From: Herminiimonas sp. | Lineage (GTDB): Bacteria; Pseudomonadota; Gammaproteobacteria; Burkholderiales; Burkholderiaceae_D | Length of the DNA stretch: 56,082 nucleotides | Reading direction: 5' to 3' | NCBI GenBank assembly: GCA_028292315.1 | Contig: JAQGMO010000027.1 | Coordinates: 1 to 56,082 of the forward strand | Shown: positions 34,697 through 43,033 of the stretch, one piece after another | Layout: each line of letters opens with the position of its first letter | Numbering within the stretch: the stretch's first letter is position 1 | Program-made: the position numbers and the translations under genes | Notes under the pieces: generated by a model | What the model was told of the DNA's origin: nothing | Seen by the model: the letters and a program-made list of their open reading frames with translations, nothing else | Database searches by the model: none

Positions 34697-34740
34697 GTCG
34701 TACTGCTGTCGTACTGCTGTCGTACTGCTGTCGCACTGCT
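34697..34740. repeat. 11-base tandem repeat array between fliK and fliL
   Basis: Three exact copies of GTCGTACTGCT (34697-34729) and a fourth with one change (34730-34740). The unit equals about one helical turn. The array lies in the 238-base gap between fliK and fliL, the only long break inside the reverse fli block. Confidence 0.9.
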
Positions 34741-34813
34741 GTATTAATCACCGCTGCAATAAGGGGCGCGGTGCCGGCTACGCGGAAAAACCGGGAGGGC
34801 GACAGTTGCTTTT

Positions 34814-36118
34814 TCAGGCAAAAGTATCGACCAGTCCGGTTCCGCTTGAAAGCGCCCGGCCGCCGGACAGGACAGTTGCCGGCTTACCGCTGTCCTGGAC
34901 ACCGTTCCTGCCGCGCGCCGACGGATGGTCAGGGCGTCCGGGCTCGCGTTGCTGGTCCGGCGCGCCGCTGTTGACCGAGGCCTGGCCAAGCTGGATGCCG
35001 GCATCGCCCAGCATCTCGCGCAATTTCGGCAACGCCGCTTCCAGCGCCTGCCGCACTTCCAGCTGGGCCGCGGTGAACGTGGCGGTAGCCTGATTGTTCG
35101 ATACGTTGAGCACGACTTGCACCGGCCCCAGGTCAGGCGGATTCAGGGTGAGCGACGCGCTTTGTTCGGCGCCGGCCACCATCCACACGACTTTCTGTCC
35201 GAGCGCCTGGTCCCATGCGGGCGTGCCGACCTGTGGCGTCAGCCGCTCGGGCGCGCCGGGAACGCCCGGCGGACCCTGCGGCGCGGCTGCCCGGGACACT
35301 TCAGCAAACTGCTGCAGTGCCGTCGGAAAGCCCTGCGGGCTGTCAGCCGCAGCCAGTTCCGGCGATTGGATTTGCGTCACGCCGGCTGGTGCCGTCAACC
35401 CCGCTGGAACGGCCGCAAGCGCCGGTCCCGCGGCCCTATCCCGTGGTGCTCCGGATTCGGTTGCCGTGGACAAGGCCGCAGCCCGGGATGTGTGGGAGCC
35501 CGACGAAGCACGGGCCGCCGAAGCTGTTTTTTCAGTCTCGGGCATGCGCGAAGCGGCCGGCGCCGGAAATGCCGGCTGCACTGCGGTTAGAGGTTCCGAA
35601 GGCGCATCGGCGCCGGCCAGTGTCGCGGGCTTCGGATCGGGTTGCGCGTGCAGGCCGGCAGACGGAAATTCCATGCCGGTTGCCGGGTCCGCCGGCAGGC
35701 CCTGAACGGCATCCGGCACTGCGCTTGAACGCGCGACGGCGGCTTCGGCGTTTGCCGGCGCGGTGCGTTCAGGCGACCCGGGTTTCAGTTGCATCAGGTT
35801 CGCCACCATTGCCGCCAATTCGGGCGGCAGCGCCCCTGGCTGGCTGCTATCTTCCGATATATAGTCAGTTTCACTGGCTCGTTTTTCCGGCTTCGTCGGG
35901 GCCGTGCCGGCTACGCCCGTCGTGCCGGCGTCCGGCGCGGCAGTGGCCGGACGATCGGAGTTGCCGGGCTCGTTATTCCGGCGCTGCGCGATTTCCTTCG
36001 ACAGTATCAGATTAAAGCTCGTCTCGGGCGCGGCGTCGTCCTGCCGGTTACCCGCGCCCCGGGCGGGGGCTTGAGCCGGGGCGGAAATTGCCGCTGTCGA
36101 TAAGATCGGTGGTGTCAT
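34814..36118 (-). CDS. fliK: Hook-length control protein FliK
   Basis: FliK measures hook length and triggers the FlhB switch. From ATG 36118 the protein has 434 residues: a long, low-complexity Ala/Pro/Gly-rich N-terminal ruler (to about 310), then the conserved C-terminal domain with LNPPDLGPVQVVLNV and LPKLREMLGDAGIQLGQASV. The frame opens to 36175 but that would run into fliJ. Long poor-complexity N terminus is normal for the family. Confidence 0.93.
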   Translation of the reverse strand: MTPPILSTAAISAPAQAPARGAGNRQDDAAPETSFNLILSKEIAQRRNNEPGNSDRPATAAPDAGTTGVAGTAPTKPEKRASETDYISEDSSQPGALPPELAAMVANLMQLKPGSPERTAPANAEAAVARSSAVPDAVQGLPADPATGMEFPSAGLHAQPDPKPATLAGADAPSEPLTAVQPAFPAPAASRMPETEKTASAARASSGSHTSRAAALSTATESGAPRDRAAGPALAAVPAGLTAPAGVTQIQSPELAAADSPQGFPTALQQFAEVSRAAAPQGPPGVPGAPERLTPQVGTPAWDQALGQKVVWMVAGAEQSASLTLNPPDLGPVQVVLNVSNNQATATFTAAQLEVRQALEAALPKLREMLGDAGIQLGQASVNSGAPDQQREPGRPDHPSARGRNGVQDSGKPATVLSGGRALSSGTGLVDTFA

Positions 36119-36143
36119 GGGCCTGGGTAGCAAGGTTGAGGGT

Positions 36144-36584
36144 TCAGCGTTTATAGAAAGCCTGCCGCGCGGCATGCTCGTCGGTCAGCTTCTGGTCCCG
36201 CTTCAATTCCATTTTCTGCTCCTTCTGTTCCGCGCGGTCGGCTAGCGTGCCGTAGGACTTGCGCTTGCGCTCGCTCTCCTGCCAACCCTTGCGTTCCTCG
36301 CCTACCCGGCGCGCGGCGTCGCGCACAATTTGCTGCTGCCCGGCGATCGCCTGGTCCAGCCTGTCGAGGAAAAGCTGGAAATTACGGTAGCCCGGCGCCG
36401 TCAGTCCGGCCGCCATGCCGGCCTGAAAACGAGCCGCGTATTCATCGCGGTATTGATGAAGCAATGCCAGCTTGTGCTCGGATTCTTCGCCGATGCGGAT
36501 TGCATTGCCAAGCCGTCTGGCGGCGTCGTCGGCCTCGATCGAAGCGAGGCTGATCAGGGTGTTGATTGCGGATGGAATGCTCAT
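36144..36584 (-). CDS. fliJ: Flagellar export chaperone FliJ
   Basis: FliJ is the coiled-coil stalk of the FliHIJ ATPase complex and escorts chaperones. The 146-residue protein (ATG 36584) is almost wholly helical and Arg/Lys/Glu/Gln-rich. A TTG at 36605 would overlap the fliI stop by four bases and add seven residues; ATG gives the usual FliJ start (MSIPSAINTLISLA). It lies 18 bases downstream of fliI and 25 before fliK. Confidence 0.92.
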   Translation of the reverse strand: MSIPSAINTLISLASIEADDAARRLGNAIRIGEESEHKLALLHQYRDEYAARFQAGMAAGLTAPGYRNFQLFLDRLDQAIAGQQQIVRDAARRVGEERKGWQESERKRKSYGTLADRAEQKEQKMELKRDQKLTDEHAARQAFYKR

Positions 36585-36601
36585 GTCCCATTGTATTTTT
36601 C

Positions 36602-38032
36602 TCAATGCGGCGCCGATGCGTCGAATAGAGCGGTAAGTTGCCCCAAGCTCTCGGCCATGCCGGCCCGTTCGGTAATATCCTGTTGCAGAAACGACTCGAT
36701 CCGGTCGTTCAGCCCGATCGCCTTGTCGAGCACCGGATCGGACCCCGCGCTATAGGCGCCGACGCTGATCAGGTCACGACTGCGCTGGTAGCGCGAATAC
36801 AGTTGTTTGAGCTGGCGCGTCAGCTTCTGATGCTCGGGCGAGGTGATATTGTGCATGGCGCGGCTGATCGATTGTTCGATATCGATGGCGGGATAATGGC
36901 CGGCTTCCGCGAGCGAGCGGTTAAGCACGATGTGCCCGTCCAGAATGGCGCGCGCCGAATCGGCGATCGGGTCCTGCTGGTCGTCGCCTTCGGTCAGTAC
37001 TGTATAGAACGCGGTGATCGAGCCGCCGCCGGCCTTGCCGTTGCCGGCGCGTTCCACCAGCGCCGGCAGCTTGGCGAATACCGAGGGCGGATACCCCTTG
37101 GTCGCCGGCGGCTCGCCGATCGCCAGCGCAATTTCGCGCTGTGCCATCGCAAAGCGCGTGAGCGAATCCATGATCAGCAGCACGTTCTTGCCCTGGTCGC
37201 GGAAATGCTCTGCGATCGCGGTGCAATAGGAAGCGCCCTGCAGCCGCATCAAGGGCGGCGTATCGGCCGGAGCCGCCACCACCACTGAGCGCGCCAGCCC
37301 TTCCGCGCCCAGAATCTGCTCGATGAATTCCTTGACTTCGCGTCCGCGTTCCCCGATCAGCCCGACCACGATCACGTCCGCGCTGGTGTAGCGCGCCATC
37401 ATGCCGAGCAAAACGCTTTTGCCGACGCCGGAGCCGGCGAACAGGCCCATGCGCTGTCCGCGCCCGACCGTCAGCATGCTGTTGATCGCGCGCACGCCGA
37501 CATCGAGCGGTTCCGTGATCGGCGCGCGGCCGAGCGGATTAGCGGCGCGCACGCTGAGCGGGGCCGCATGCGCCGCATTCAGCGGGCCGAGGCTGTCGAG
37601 AGGACGTCCGGCTGCATCCAGCACGCGTCCGAGCAACTCATTCCCGACCGGCAGATGGCGGCCGCGATCGCTGGGCCGGCGGCGCGGATGCGAGACCGTG
37701 CCGGGGCGCGGCAGCGACTGCACCACTTCCACCGGATACACCCGGCTGCCTGGCACCACGCCTTCGACTTCGCTTTGCGGCATCAGGAACAAGCGGTCAT
37801 TCTCGAACCCGACCACCTCGGCTTCGATCCGCGCGCCGTTCGGCAAGGGCACCGTGCAGGCGCTGCCGATGGCGAGTTTCAGGCCGACCGCTTCCATCAC
37901 CAGGCCGGCCACGCGGGTGACCCGGCCGGACACCTGCATCGGCTCGACGATCGTCAGCAGCTCCGCACAATCGCGCAGGTAAGCCTGCCAGATGGTGCTG
38001 TTCGGGGTCGGGGCGCTCAAGTGTCCAGCCAT
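36602..38032 (-). CDS. fliI: Flagellar export ATPase FliI
   Basis: FliI is the hexameric ATPase that primes substrates for the export gate. The 476-residue protein from ATG 38032 has Walker [16 protein letters not shown], Walker [14 protein letters not shown] and the F-type ATPase-like segment [20 protein letters not shown]. It overlaps fliH by 16 bases. An upstream frame extension inside fliH is ignored. Confidence 0.96.
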   Translation of the reverse strand: MAGHLSAPTPNSTIWQAYLRDCAELLTIVEPMQVSGRVTRVAGLVMEAVGLKLAIGSACTVPLPNGARIEAEVVGFENDRLFLMPQSEVEGVVPGSRVYPVEVVQSLPRPGTVSHPRRRPSDRGRHLPVGNELLGRVLDAAGRPLDSLGPLNAAHAAPLSVRAANPLGRAPITEPLDVGVRAINSMLTVGRGQRMGLFAGSGVGKSVLLGMMARYTSADVIVVGLIGERGREVKEFIEQILGAEGLARSVVVAAPADTPPLMRLQGASYCTAIAEHFRDQGKNVLLIMDSLTRFAMAQREIALAIGEPPATKGYPPSVFAKLPALVERAGNGKAGGGSITAFYTVLTEGDDQQDPIADSARAILDGHIVLNRSLAEAGHYPAIDIEQSISRAMHNITSPEHQKLTRQLKQLYSRYQRSRDLISVGAYSAGSDPVLDKAIGLNDRIESFLQQDITERAGMAESLGQLTALFDASAPH

Positions 38033-38676
38033 TCGGATTCGTTGCCGAGGGCCGCGGCGATCCGCTGCCAGCGGGTCGGTGCGGTGGCGTCGATCTGGTT
38101 GCTCGCGGTTTCGACACGGCAACCGCCGCGCTCCATGTGCATATCCTCTATTACGCGCCAGCCGGCGTTGACCAGTTCGTTGCCCATGTGCGCATTGACC
38201 AGTTCTGCATCGATCGGATTCAGAAAGAGCAGGGCGGGCTGGTGCAGCGTCGGCAGATAGCGTATTGCTTCGTTTATTACCGGGATGACCATTTCGGGAC
38301 GCACGTTCAGGGCCGTTTTCAGCATCGCCTTGGCCACGTCCAGCGCCAGTCGGAGCAGGTCGGCGGCGATCAGCTCATTTGCGTTCGCCACTTCGCTGCC
38401 GAAACCGCCGGCGATTTGCAGCAGCATGGCGCGTTCCTGGTCGGCCTGGGCGCGTCCTTGCGCAAGCCCGGCGGCATAGCCTTCGGATAGCCCGGCCGCA
38501 TGGCCTTCCTGGCGCGCTTCTTCGCGCCGCAGCGCGAGCTGTTCGGCGCGCTGCGCCAGCATGGCCGCATCTTCTTGCCGCACCCGTTGCGGGCCCGGGC
38601 GGTCGTCGCCGAACGACGCCATCTCCCAGCGCTGGTAGGCGGATTGCTGCTCTTTCGGAAGGGTTGCATAGCTCAT
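38017..38676 (-). CDS. fliH: Flagellar export ATPase regulator FliH
   Basis: FliH holds FliI in check and tethers it to the C ring. The 219-residue protein starts with a short Trp-containing N terminus (QRWEM), then a Glu/Arg/Ala-rich helix with the family glycine-rich repeats ([21 protein letters not shown]), and a C-terminal globular region. It lies 57 bases after fliG and overlaps fliI. Confidence 0.93.
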   Translation of the reverse strand: MSYATLPKEQQSAYQRWEMASFGDDRPGPQRVRQEDAAMLAQRAEQLALRREEARQEGHAAGLSEGYAAGLAQGRAQADQERAMLLQIAGGFGSEVANANELIAADLLRLALDVAKAMLKTALNVRPEMVIPVINEAIRYLPTLHQPALLFLNPIDAELVNAHMGNELVNAGWRVIEDMHMERGGCRVETASNQIDATAPTRWQRIAAALGNESEWLDT

Positions 38677-38733
38677 CGTGTCGGCGGGGCCTTGATCGGT
38701 TCAGGGTCGGGAATTCGGGTTTAGGAAGGCGGG

Positions 38734-39729
38734 TCAGACAAATGGATCGTCGCCCTTGACGCCGAGCGAGATTTGTCCCTCGTCGGCAAGCCGGCGCACC
38801 ACCTGCAGGATTTCTTTTTGCTGGGTCTCGACTTCGGACAGCCGCACCGGCCCTTTCGAATCGAGATCTTCGCGCATCATATCGGCTGCGCGCTGCGACA
38901 TGTTCTTGAAGACTTTTTCGCGCAGCTCGGCCGAGGCGCCCTTGAGCGCGACGATCAGCGATTCCGACTGCACTTCGCGCAGGACGACCTGGATGCCGCG
39001 GTCCTCGACATCCAGGAGATTATCGAACACAAACATCTCGTCCAGGATTTTTTGCGCCATCGTGGAATCGTAGTTGCGCAGATTGTCCATCACCGAGGTT
39101 TCATTTTCGCCACTGAAATAATTCAGGATCCCGGCTGCCGCGCGCACGCCGCCCAGCGATTTTTTGCGTCCGCCGCGGGAGCCGCTCAGCAGCTTGGTCA
39201 GCACCTCGTTCAACTCCTGCAATGCGCCCGGCTGTACGCCGTCCAGCGTGGCGATGCGCAGCATGACATCATTGCGCAGGCTTGCCGAAAAGTGCTCCAG
39301 CACTTCAAAAGCGTGAAAGCTTTCCAGGTGCAGCAGGATGGTCGCGATGATTTGCGGATGCTCATCGCGGATCAGTTCAGCCACCGATTCCGCGTCCATC
39401 CACTTGAGATTCTCGATGCCGCTGGAATCGGGCTGGCCGAGGATGCGATTGAGCAGGGATGCCGCCCTGTCGTCGCCCAGCGCCTTGGTCAGGACCGCGC
39501 GCAGGTATTCGTCGGAATCGATGCCCATCGCGCCGCTTTGATCGGTTTCGTTCCGGAATTCTTCCAGCACCGCTTCCAGGTCCTCGTTCTGCACCGACTT
39601 CATCAGCGACATCGCGGCGCCGAGCTTTTGCACTTCGCGCGGGCCGAGATATTTCATGACCTCGGCCGCTTCATCTTCGCCCAGCGCGAGCATCAGGATC
39701 GCGCCTTTTTGAATGCCGGCGTCACTCAT
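38734..39729 (-). CDS. fliG: Flagellar motor switch protein FliG
   Basis: FliG is the rotor protein on which the stators push. The 331-residue protein has the three armadillo-like domains, the EHPQ motif (RDEHPQIIATIL) and the charged C-terminal torque helix region (LREVQSESLIVALKGAS, then DDPFV at the end). It overlaps fliF by eight bases. Both MotAB and MotCD would act on it. Confidence 0.96.
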   Translation of the reverse strand: MSDAGIQKGAILMLALGEDEAAEVMKYLGPREVQKLGAAMSLMKSVQNEDLEAVLEEFRNETDQSGAMGIDSDEYLRAVLTKALGDDRAASLLNRILGQPDSSGIENLKWMDAESVAELIRDEHPQIIATILLHLESFHAFEVLEHFSASLRNDVMLRIATLDGVQPGALQELNEVLTKLLSGSRGGRKKSLGGVRAAAGILNYFSGENETSVMDNLRNYDSTMAQKILDEMFVFDNLLDVEDRGIQVVLREVQSESLIVALKGASAELREKVFKNMSQRAADMMREDLDSKGPVRLSEVETQQKEILQVVRRLADEGQISLGVKGDDPFV

Positions 39730-41365
39730 TGCGGTCTACCCACGTCTTGACGACATTGGCCACCGCTTTCGGGTCCTGGCGGGCCAGCTGACGTGCCGCT
39801 TCCAGATTAATGCGGCGGCGCTCTTCCGGGGTGCTTTCCATGTGTCCGATCCGCACCACGGCATCGTCGTCCTCCTCTGGAGCCGGCAGGGCGGAGGGCG
39901 GCGCCACTTCCGCCGCGATCCGGCGCAGCATCGGCCGCAGGAAAGCAAAGAACAGGTACGCCAGCAAGGCGGCCACCAGCAGGTATTTGCCGACTTCCCG
40001 CGCCAGGTCCAGCGTTTCCGGGCGCTTCCAGAGCGGCACTTCCGGAATGACTTCCTTTTCGACCCCTGCGAACGGACTGTTGACCACGTTGAGGGTATCG
40101 CCGCGTTCCTTGTTGAAGCCCATTGCTTCCCTGACCAGATCGCCGATCTGCGTTTTCTCGGCATCGGTCAGCGGCCTGGCCTTGCCGGCTTCCATTTTAT
40201 AGTTCACGACCACCGCGACCGACAGCCGCTTGATGCCGCCCATCGGCTGCTGCACATAGCGAATCGTCTTGTCAACCTCGTAATTGACGGTCGAATCGCG
40301 CTGCGTGTTGCCTGATGGCGCAGCAGCCGGGGCGCCGGTTGCCGCGCCGGCTGCCGCCGGGGCGGGAGGGGGTGCAGTCAGCGGCGCGGTCGCGGGCGCC
40401 GGCGGCTGGTTCGACAAGGCGCCCGGAATGCCGGCCGCGCCCGCGGCGCCGCTATTTTGCGATTCGCTGCTTTGCTGGCTGCGCACGGCCGGTGGATTGG
40501 CACCCTGGTTCGGCTTGTACGTCTCGGCCGCCTGCTCGCTATGCGAAAAGTCGACGTCGGCGGTTGCTTCGGCGCGCACATTGCCGGGGCCGACGATGGG
40601 CGTAATGATCGACTCGATGCGCCTGGCGATGCTTTGTTGCAGTTCGTGCACATATTTCAGCTGCGATGGGTCGAGACCATTGGCGCCCTGGCGGTCGCCG
40701 GCTTCCGACAGCAGGTTGCCGTTCTGGTCGACCACCGTAACATTCTTGACCGGCAGATCGGGCACGCTGCTGGCCACCAGGTGCACGATTGCGCTGACTT
40801 GCTGGCGGTCGAGCGTGCGGCCCTGATGCAGGCTCAGTAATACCGATGCGGTCGGCTTTTGCTGGTCGCGCACGAATACCGTCGACTTCGGTAGAGCCAG
40901 ATGGACGCGCGCGCCCTGGACCGCGGCCACCGCCTGGATCGAGCGCGCCAGTTCGCCTTCCAGCGCACGCTGAAAATTGATTTGCTCCAGAAACTGGGAA
41001 ACGCCCAGCTTCTGGTTTTCCATCAGTTCGAAGCCGACGCTTCCGCCTTTGGGCAAGCCCTGGGAAGCCAGTTTCAGCCTCGCATCATGCACCTGTTCCG
41101 CCGGCACCAGGATGGCGCCGCCGCCCTCGGCGAACTTGTATGGGACGTTCATCTGCTGCAGCGACGCGACAATGGCGCCGCCGTCGCGGTCTGAAAAATT
41201 GGAAAACAGGACGCGGTAATCGGGCTGCCGGCCCCACATCCAGACTGCCGACATGACGCCGATGATGGCGGCAACGCCGAGCATGAGGAAGAAGTTGCGT
41301 CCGGCCGTGGTCTGTGCGAAGCCTGTCAGCCCCGGCGCGCGCACGCTTTCGGCGACAGCATTCAT
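39722..41365 (-). CDS. fliF: MS-ring protein FliF
   Basis: FliF forms the MS ring, the platform of the basal body. From ATG 41365 (GGAG nine bases upstream) it has 547 residues: an N-terminal membrane helix (NFFLMLGVAAIIGVMSAVWMW), ring-building domains, a Pro/Ala-rich loop around residue 330-375, a second membrane helix (YLLVAALLAYLFFAFLRP) and the FliG-binding tail. It begins the reverse block, divergent from fliE. Confidence 0.95.
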   Translation of the reverse strand: MNAVAESVRAPGLTGFAQTTAGRNFFLMLGVAAIIGVMSAVWMWGRQPDYRVLFSNFSDRDGGAIVASLQQMNVPYKFAEGGGAILVPAEQVHDARLKLASQGLPKGGSVGFELMENQKLGVSQFLEQINFQRALEGELARSIQAVAAVQGARVHLALPKSTVFVRDQQKPTASVLLSLHQGRTLDRQQVSAIVHLVASSVPDLPVKNVTVVDQNGNLLSEAGDRQGANGLDPSQLKYVHELQQSIARRIESIITPIVGPGNVRAEATADVDFSHSEQAAETYKPNQGANPPAVRSQQSSESQNSGAAGAAGIPGALSNQPPAPATAPLTAPPPAPAAAGAATGAPAAAPSGNTQRDSTVNYEVDKTIRYVQQPMGGIKRLSVAVVVNYKMEAGKARPLTDAEKTQIGDLVREAMGFNKERGDTLNVVNSPFAGVEKEVIPEVPLWKRPETLDLAREVGKYLLVAALLAYLFFAFLRPMLRRIAAEVAPPSALPAPEEDDDAVVRIGHMESTPEERRRINLEAARQLARQDPKAVANVVKTWVDRNE

Positions 41366-41611
41366 GACTGGACTCCGGCCGCGGCGCGCCGGGCGCATGG
41401 GGTAGAGCGGTGTGCGGTGATTTCCATATCGTGTCGGGTGCCGCTGGATTAATAGTTGTTAGCATTGTCGGCCCGGCGCCGATTTTCAATCGTCTGAACA
41501 GGGGCCGGTTTCCGCTTTTCTTCCGGGACAAGGGAGGGCCTGTACATGCTATCTTCTCGACATCCCTGAAAGGGTTTAGGGATGACGGATTTGCAAGGAA
41601 GAGGAGGCGGC
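41366..41611. promoter_or_regulatory. Divergent fliF/fliE promoter region
   Basis: This 246-base gap must hold promoters for both fliE and the fliF-fliR operon. I find no convincing sigma-28 or sigma-54 element. A seven-base inverted repeat CATCCCT (41561-41567) / AGGGATG (41578-41584) lies just before the fliE ribosome site and could be an operator or leader hairpin. FlhDC sites are too degenerate to place by eye. Confidence 0.45.
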
Positions 41612-41998
41612 ATGAAGGCAGGCATAATCGACGGCAGCAAGATCGAAGCGATGGTGGCGCAGCTGAAGCTGGCGGCGGCGCGCGCCCAGGGGCCGCAGGG
41701 TACGCAAGCAATAGCAAATCCTCTGCAGGCGGGCAAAGCCGACGCGGTCTCGAAAGGCGGATTCGCCGAGGCGTTGCAAGCCTCGCTCAATCAGGTCAAT
41801 GCGGCCCAGGGCTCGGCGGAAGTGCTTGGCAAGCGCTTCTCGCTCGGGGACGATAGCGTGAACCTGTCCGACGTGATGATTTCGTCGCAAAAGGCCAACA
41901 TTGCATTCCAGGCCACGGTCCAGGTGCGCAACAAGCTGGTGTCGGCATATCAGGAAATGATGAACATTCAGGTTTATCGCTTGGCTTTGAAAACATGA
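41612..41998 (+). CDS. fliE: Flagellar MS-ring/rod junction protein FliE
   Basis: FliE links the MS ring to the rod and is the first exported axial component. From ATG 41612, after a strong GAGGAGG site, it has 128 residues. The C-terminal half is the typical FliE helix pair (VNLSDVMISSQKANIAFQ, VRNKLVSAYQEMMNIQV). The frame opens 30 bases upstream without similarity. The next gene starts six bases after its stop. Confidence 0.95.
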   Translation: MKAGIIDGSKIEAMVAQLKLAAARAQGPQGTQAIANPLQAGKADAVSKGGFAEALQASLNQVNAAQGSAEVLGKRFSLGDDSVNLSDVMISSQKANIAFQATVQVRNKLVSAYQEMMNIQVYRLALKT

Positions 41999-42004
41999 TA
42001 ACAA

Positions 42005-42880
42005 ATGGCTGAAACCACGCGTACCTTATCCGTGACCAAACTGGTCTCTACACTTGTTCTGGCCGCGGGCATGTTGCTGCCGATGAGCCTGTTCGCCATG
42101 GAGGAGGTTCCGTTCGTCACGACTCCGGACAATGTCACGTTAGAGATGCTGCGCATCGCTGACGTCGGCCCGGGCGACCATGTCATAGACCTGGGCTCTG
42201 GCGACGGACGTATTGTGATCCTTGCAGCAAAACGTTTCGGTGCGCGCGGCCTGGGTGTGGAAATCGTGCCGGAGCTGGTCCGGCAGAGTATCGACAATGC
42301 GAAGCGCGCGGGAGTTGAGGCCCGCGCCGAATTCCGGGAGCAGGATATTTTCAAGACCGACCTTGCTCCGGCTACCGTCGTGACCCTCTACCTGCTTCCC
42401 GACGTCAACCTGGCGCTGCGGCCGACAATCCTTTCCTTAAGACCCGGCACGCGAATTGTTTCGCACGATTGGGATATGGGCGACTGGAAACCGGAGCGCA
42501 CGGTCGTCGTGCCGGTACCGGAAAAGAAAATCGGACGGGAAAAAATAAGTCGGGTACATCTGTGGACCGTACCCGCAAACGTCGATGGCCTGTGGTGTGG
42601 GCTGGACCAGATGCGCGGGACAACCTTACAATTTAACCAGACTTTCCAGCAGTTCGCGGGAGTCCTTGCGAGGGACGGATCAACCCGGCAGTTCGGCGGC
42701 CGAATTGATGGCGCCGCCTTGAACTCTACCGATCGCGCTGCGGTTGATATCACATTGGAGCTTCAGGGTGAACATCTCCGGGTTACGCAGGCTGGCGGCC
42801 AATCGTCGGCACTGCAACAGGCGGCGTTCGCAAAAAGCACCAGTGGTAAGTGCCCTGGTATTCAAAAGGTCGCCCAATAG
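42005..42880 (+). CDS. Exported class I methyltransferase-like protein
   Basis: A 291-residue protein with an N-terminal hydrophobic segment that looks like a signal peptide (about 10-31, MLLPMSLFAMEE), then a SAM-binding Rossmann core: HVIDLGSGDGRIVILAAKRFG (motif I near residue 62), GVEIVPELV, DIFKTD and SHDWDMGDW. A C-terminal beta-rich region of about 100 residues is unique to it. SAM is not expected in the periplasm, so either the segment is a membrane anchor with the enzyme inside, or the domain has another job. It lies six bases after fliE and may be co-transcribed. Confidence 0.7.
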   Translation: MAETTRTLSVTKLVSTLVLAAGMLLPMSLFAMEEVPFVTTPDNVTLEMLRIADVGPGDHVIDLGSGDGRIVILAAKRFGARGLGVEIVPELVRQSIDNAKRAGVEARAEFREQDIFKTDLAPATVVTLYLLPDVNLALRPTILSLRPGTRIVSHDWDMGDWKPERTVVVPVPEKKIGREKISRVHLWTVPANVDGLWCGLDQMRGTTLQFNQTFQQFAGVLARDGSTRQFGGRIDGAALNSTDRAAVDITLELQGEHLRVTQAGGQSSALQQAAFAKSTSGKCPGIQKVAQ

Positions 42881-43033
42881 GACAAGCAATAATGCCCCAT
42901 CAAGAGGCGAATGTCCGGTCCGGATGGCTTCGCCTAGGCCGTAAAGGACCGCTTTTGTCCGTTTCGGCTTTCACGGATGTCGCAGATCGGCCAGGATTCA
43001 TCATCGCGTGCAAATCCGGATCGCCCAACGTGA

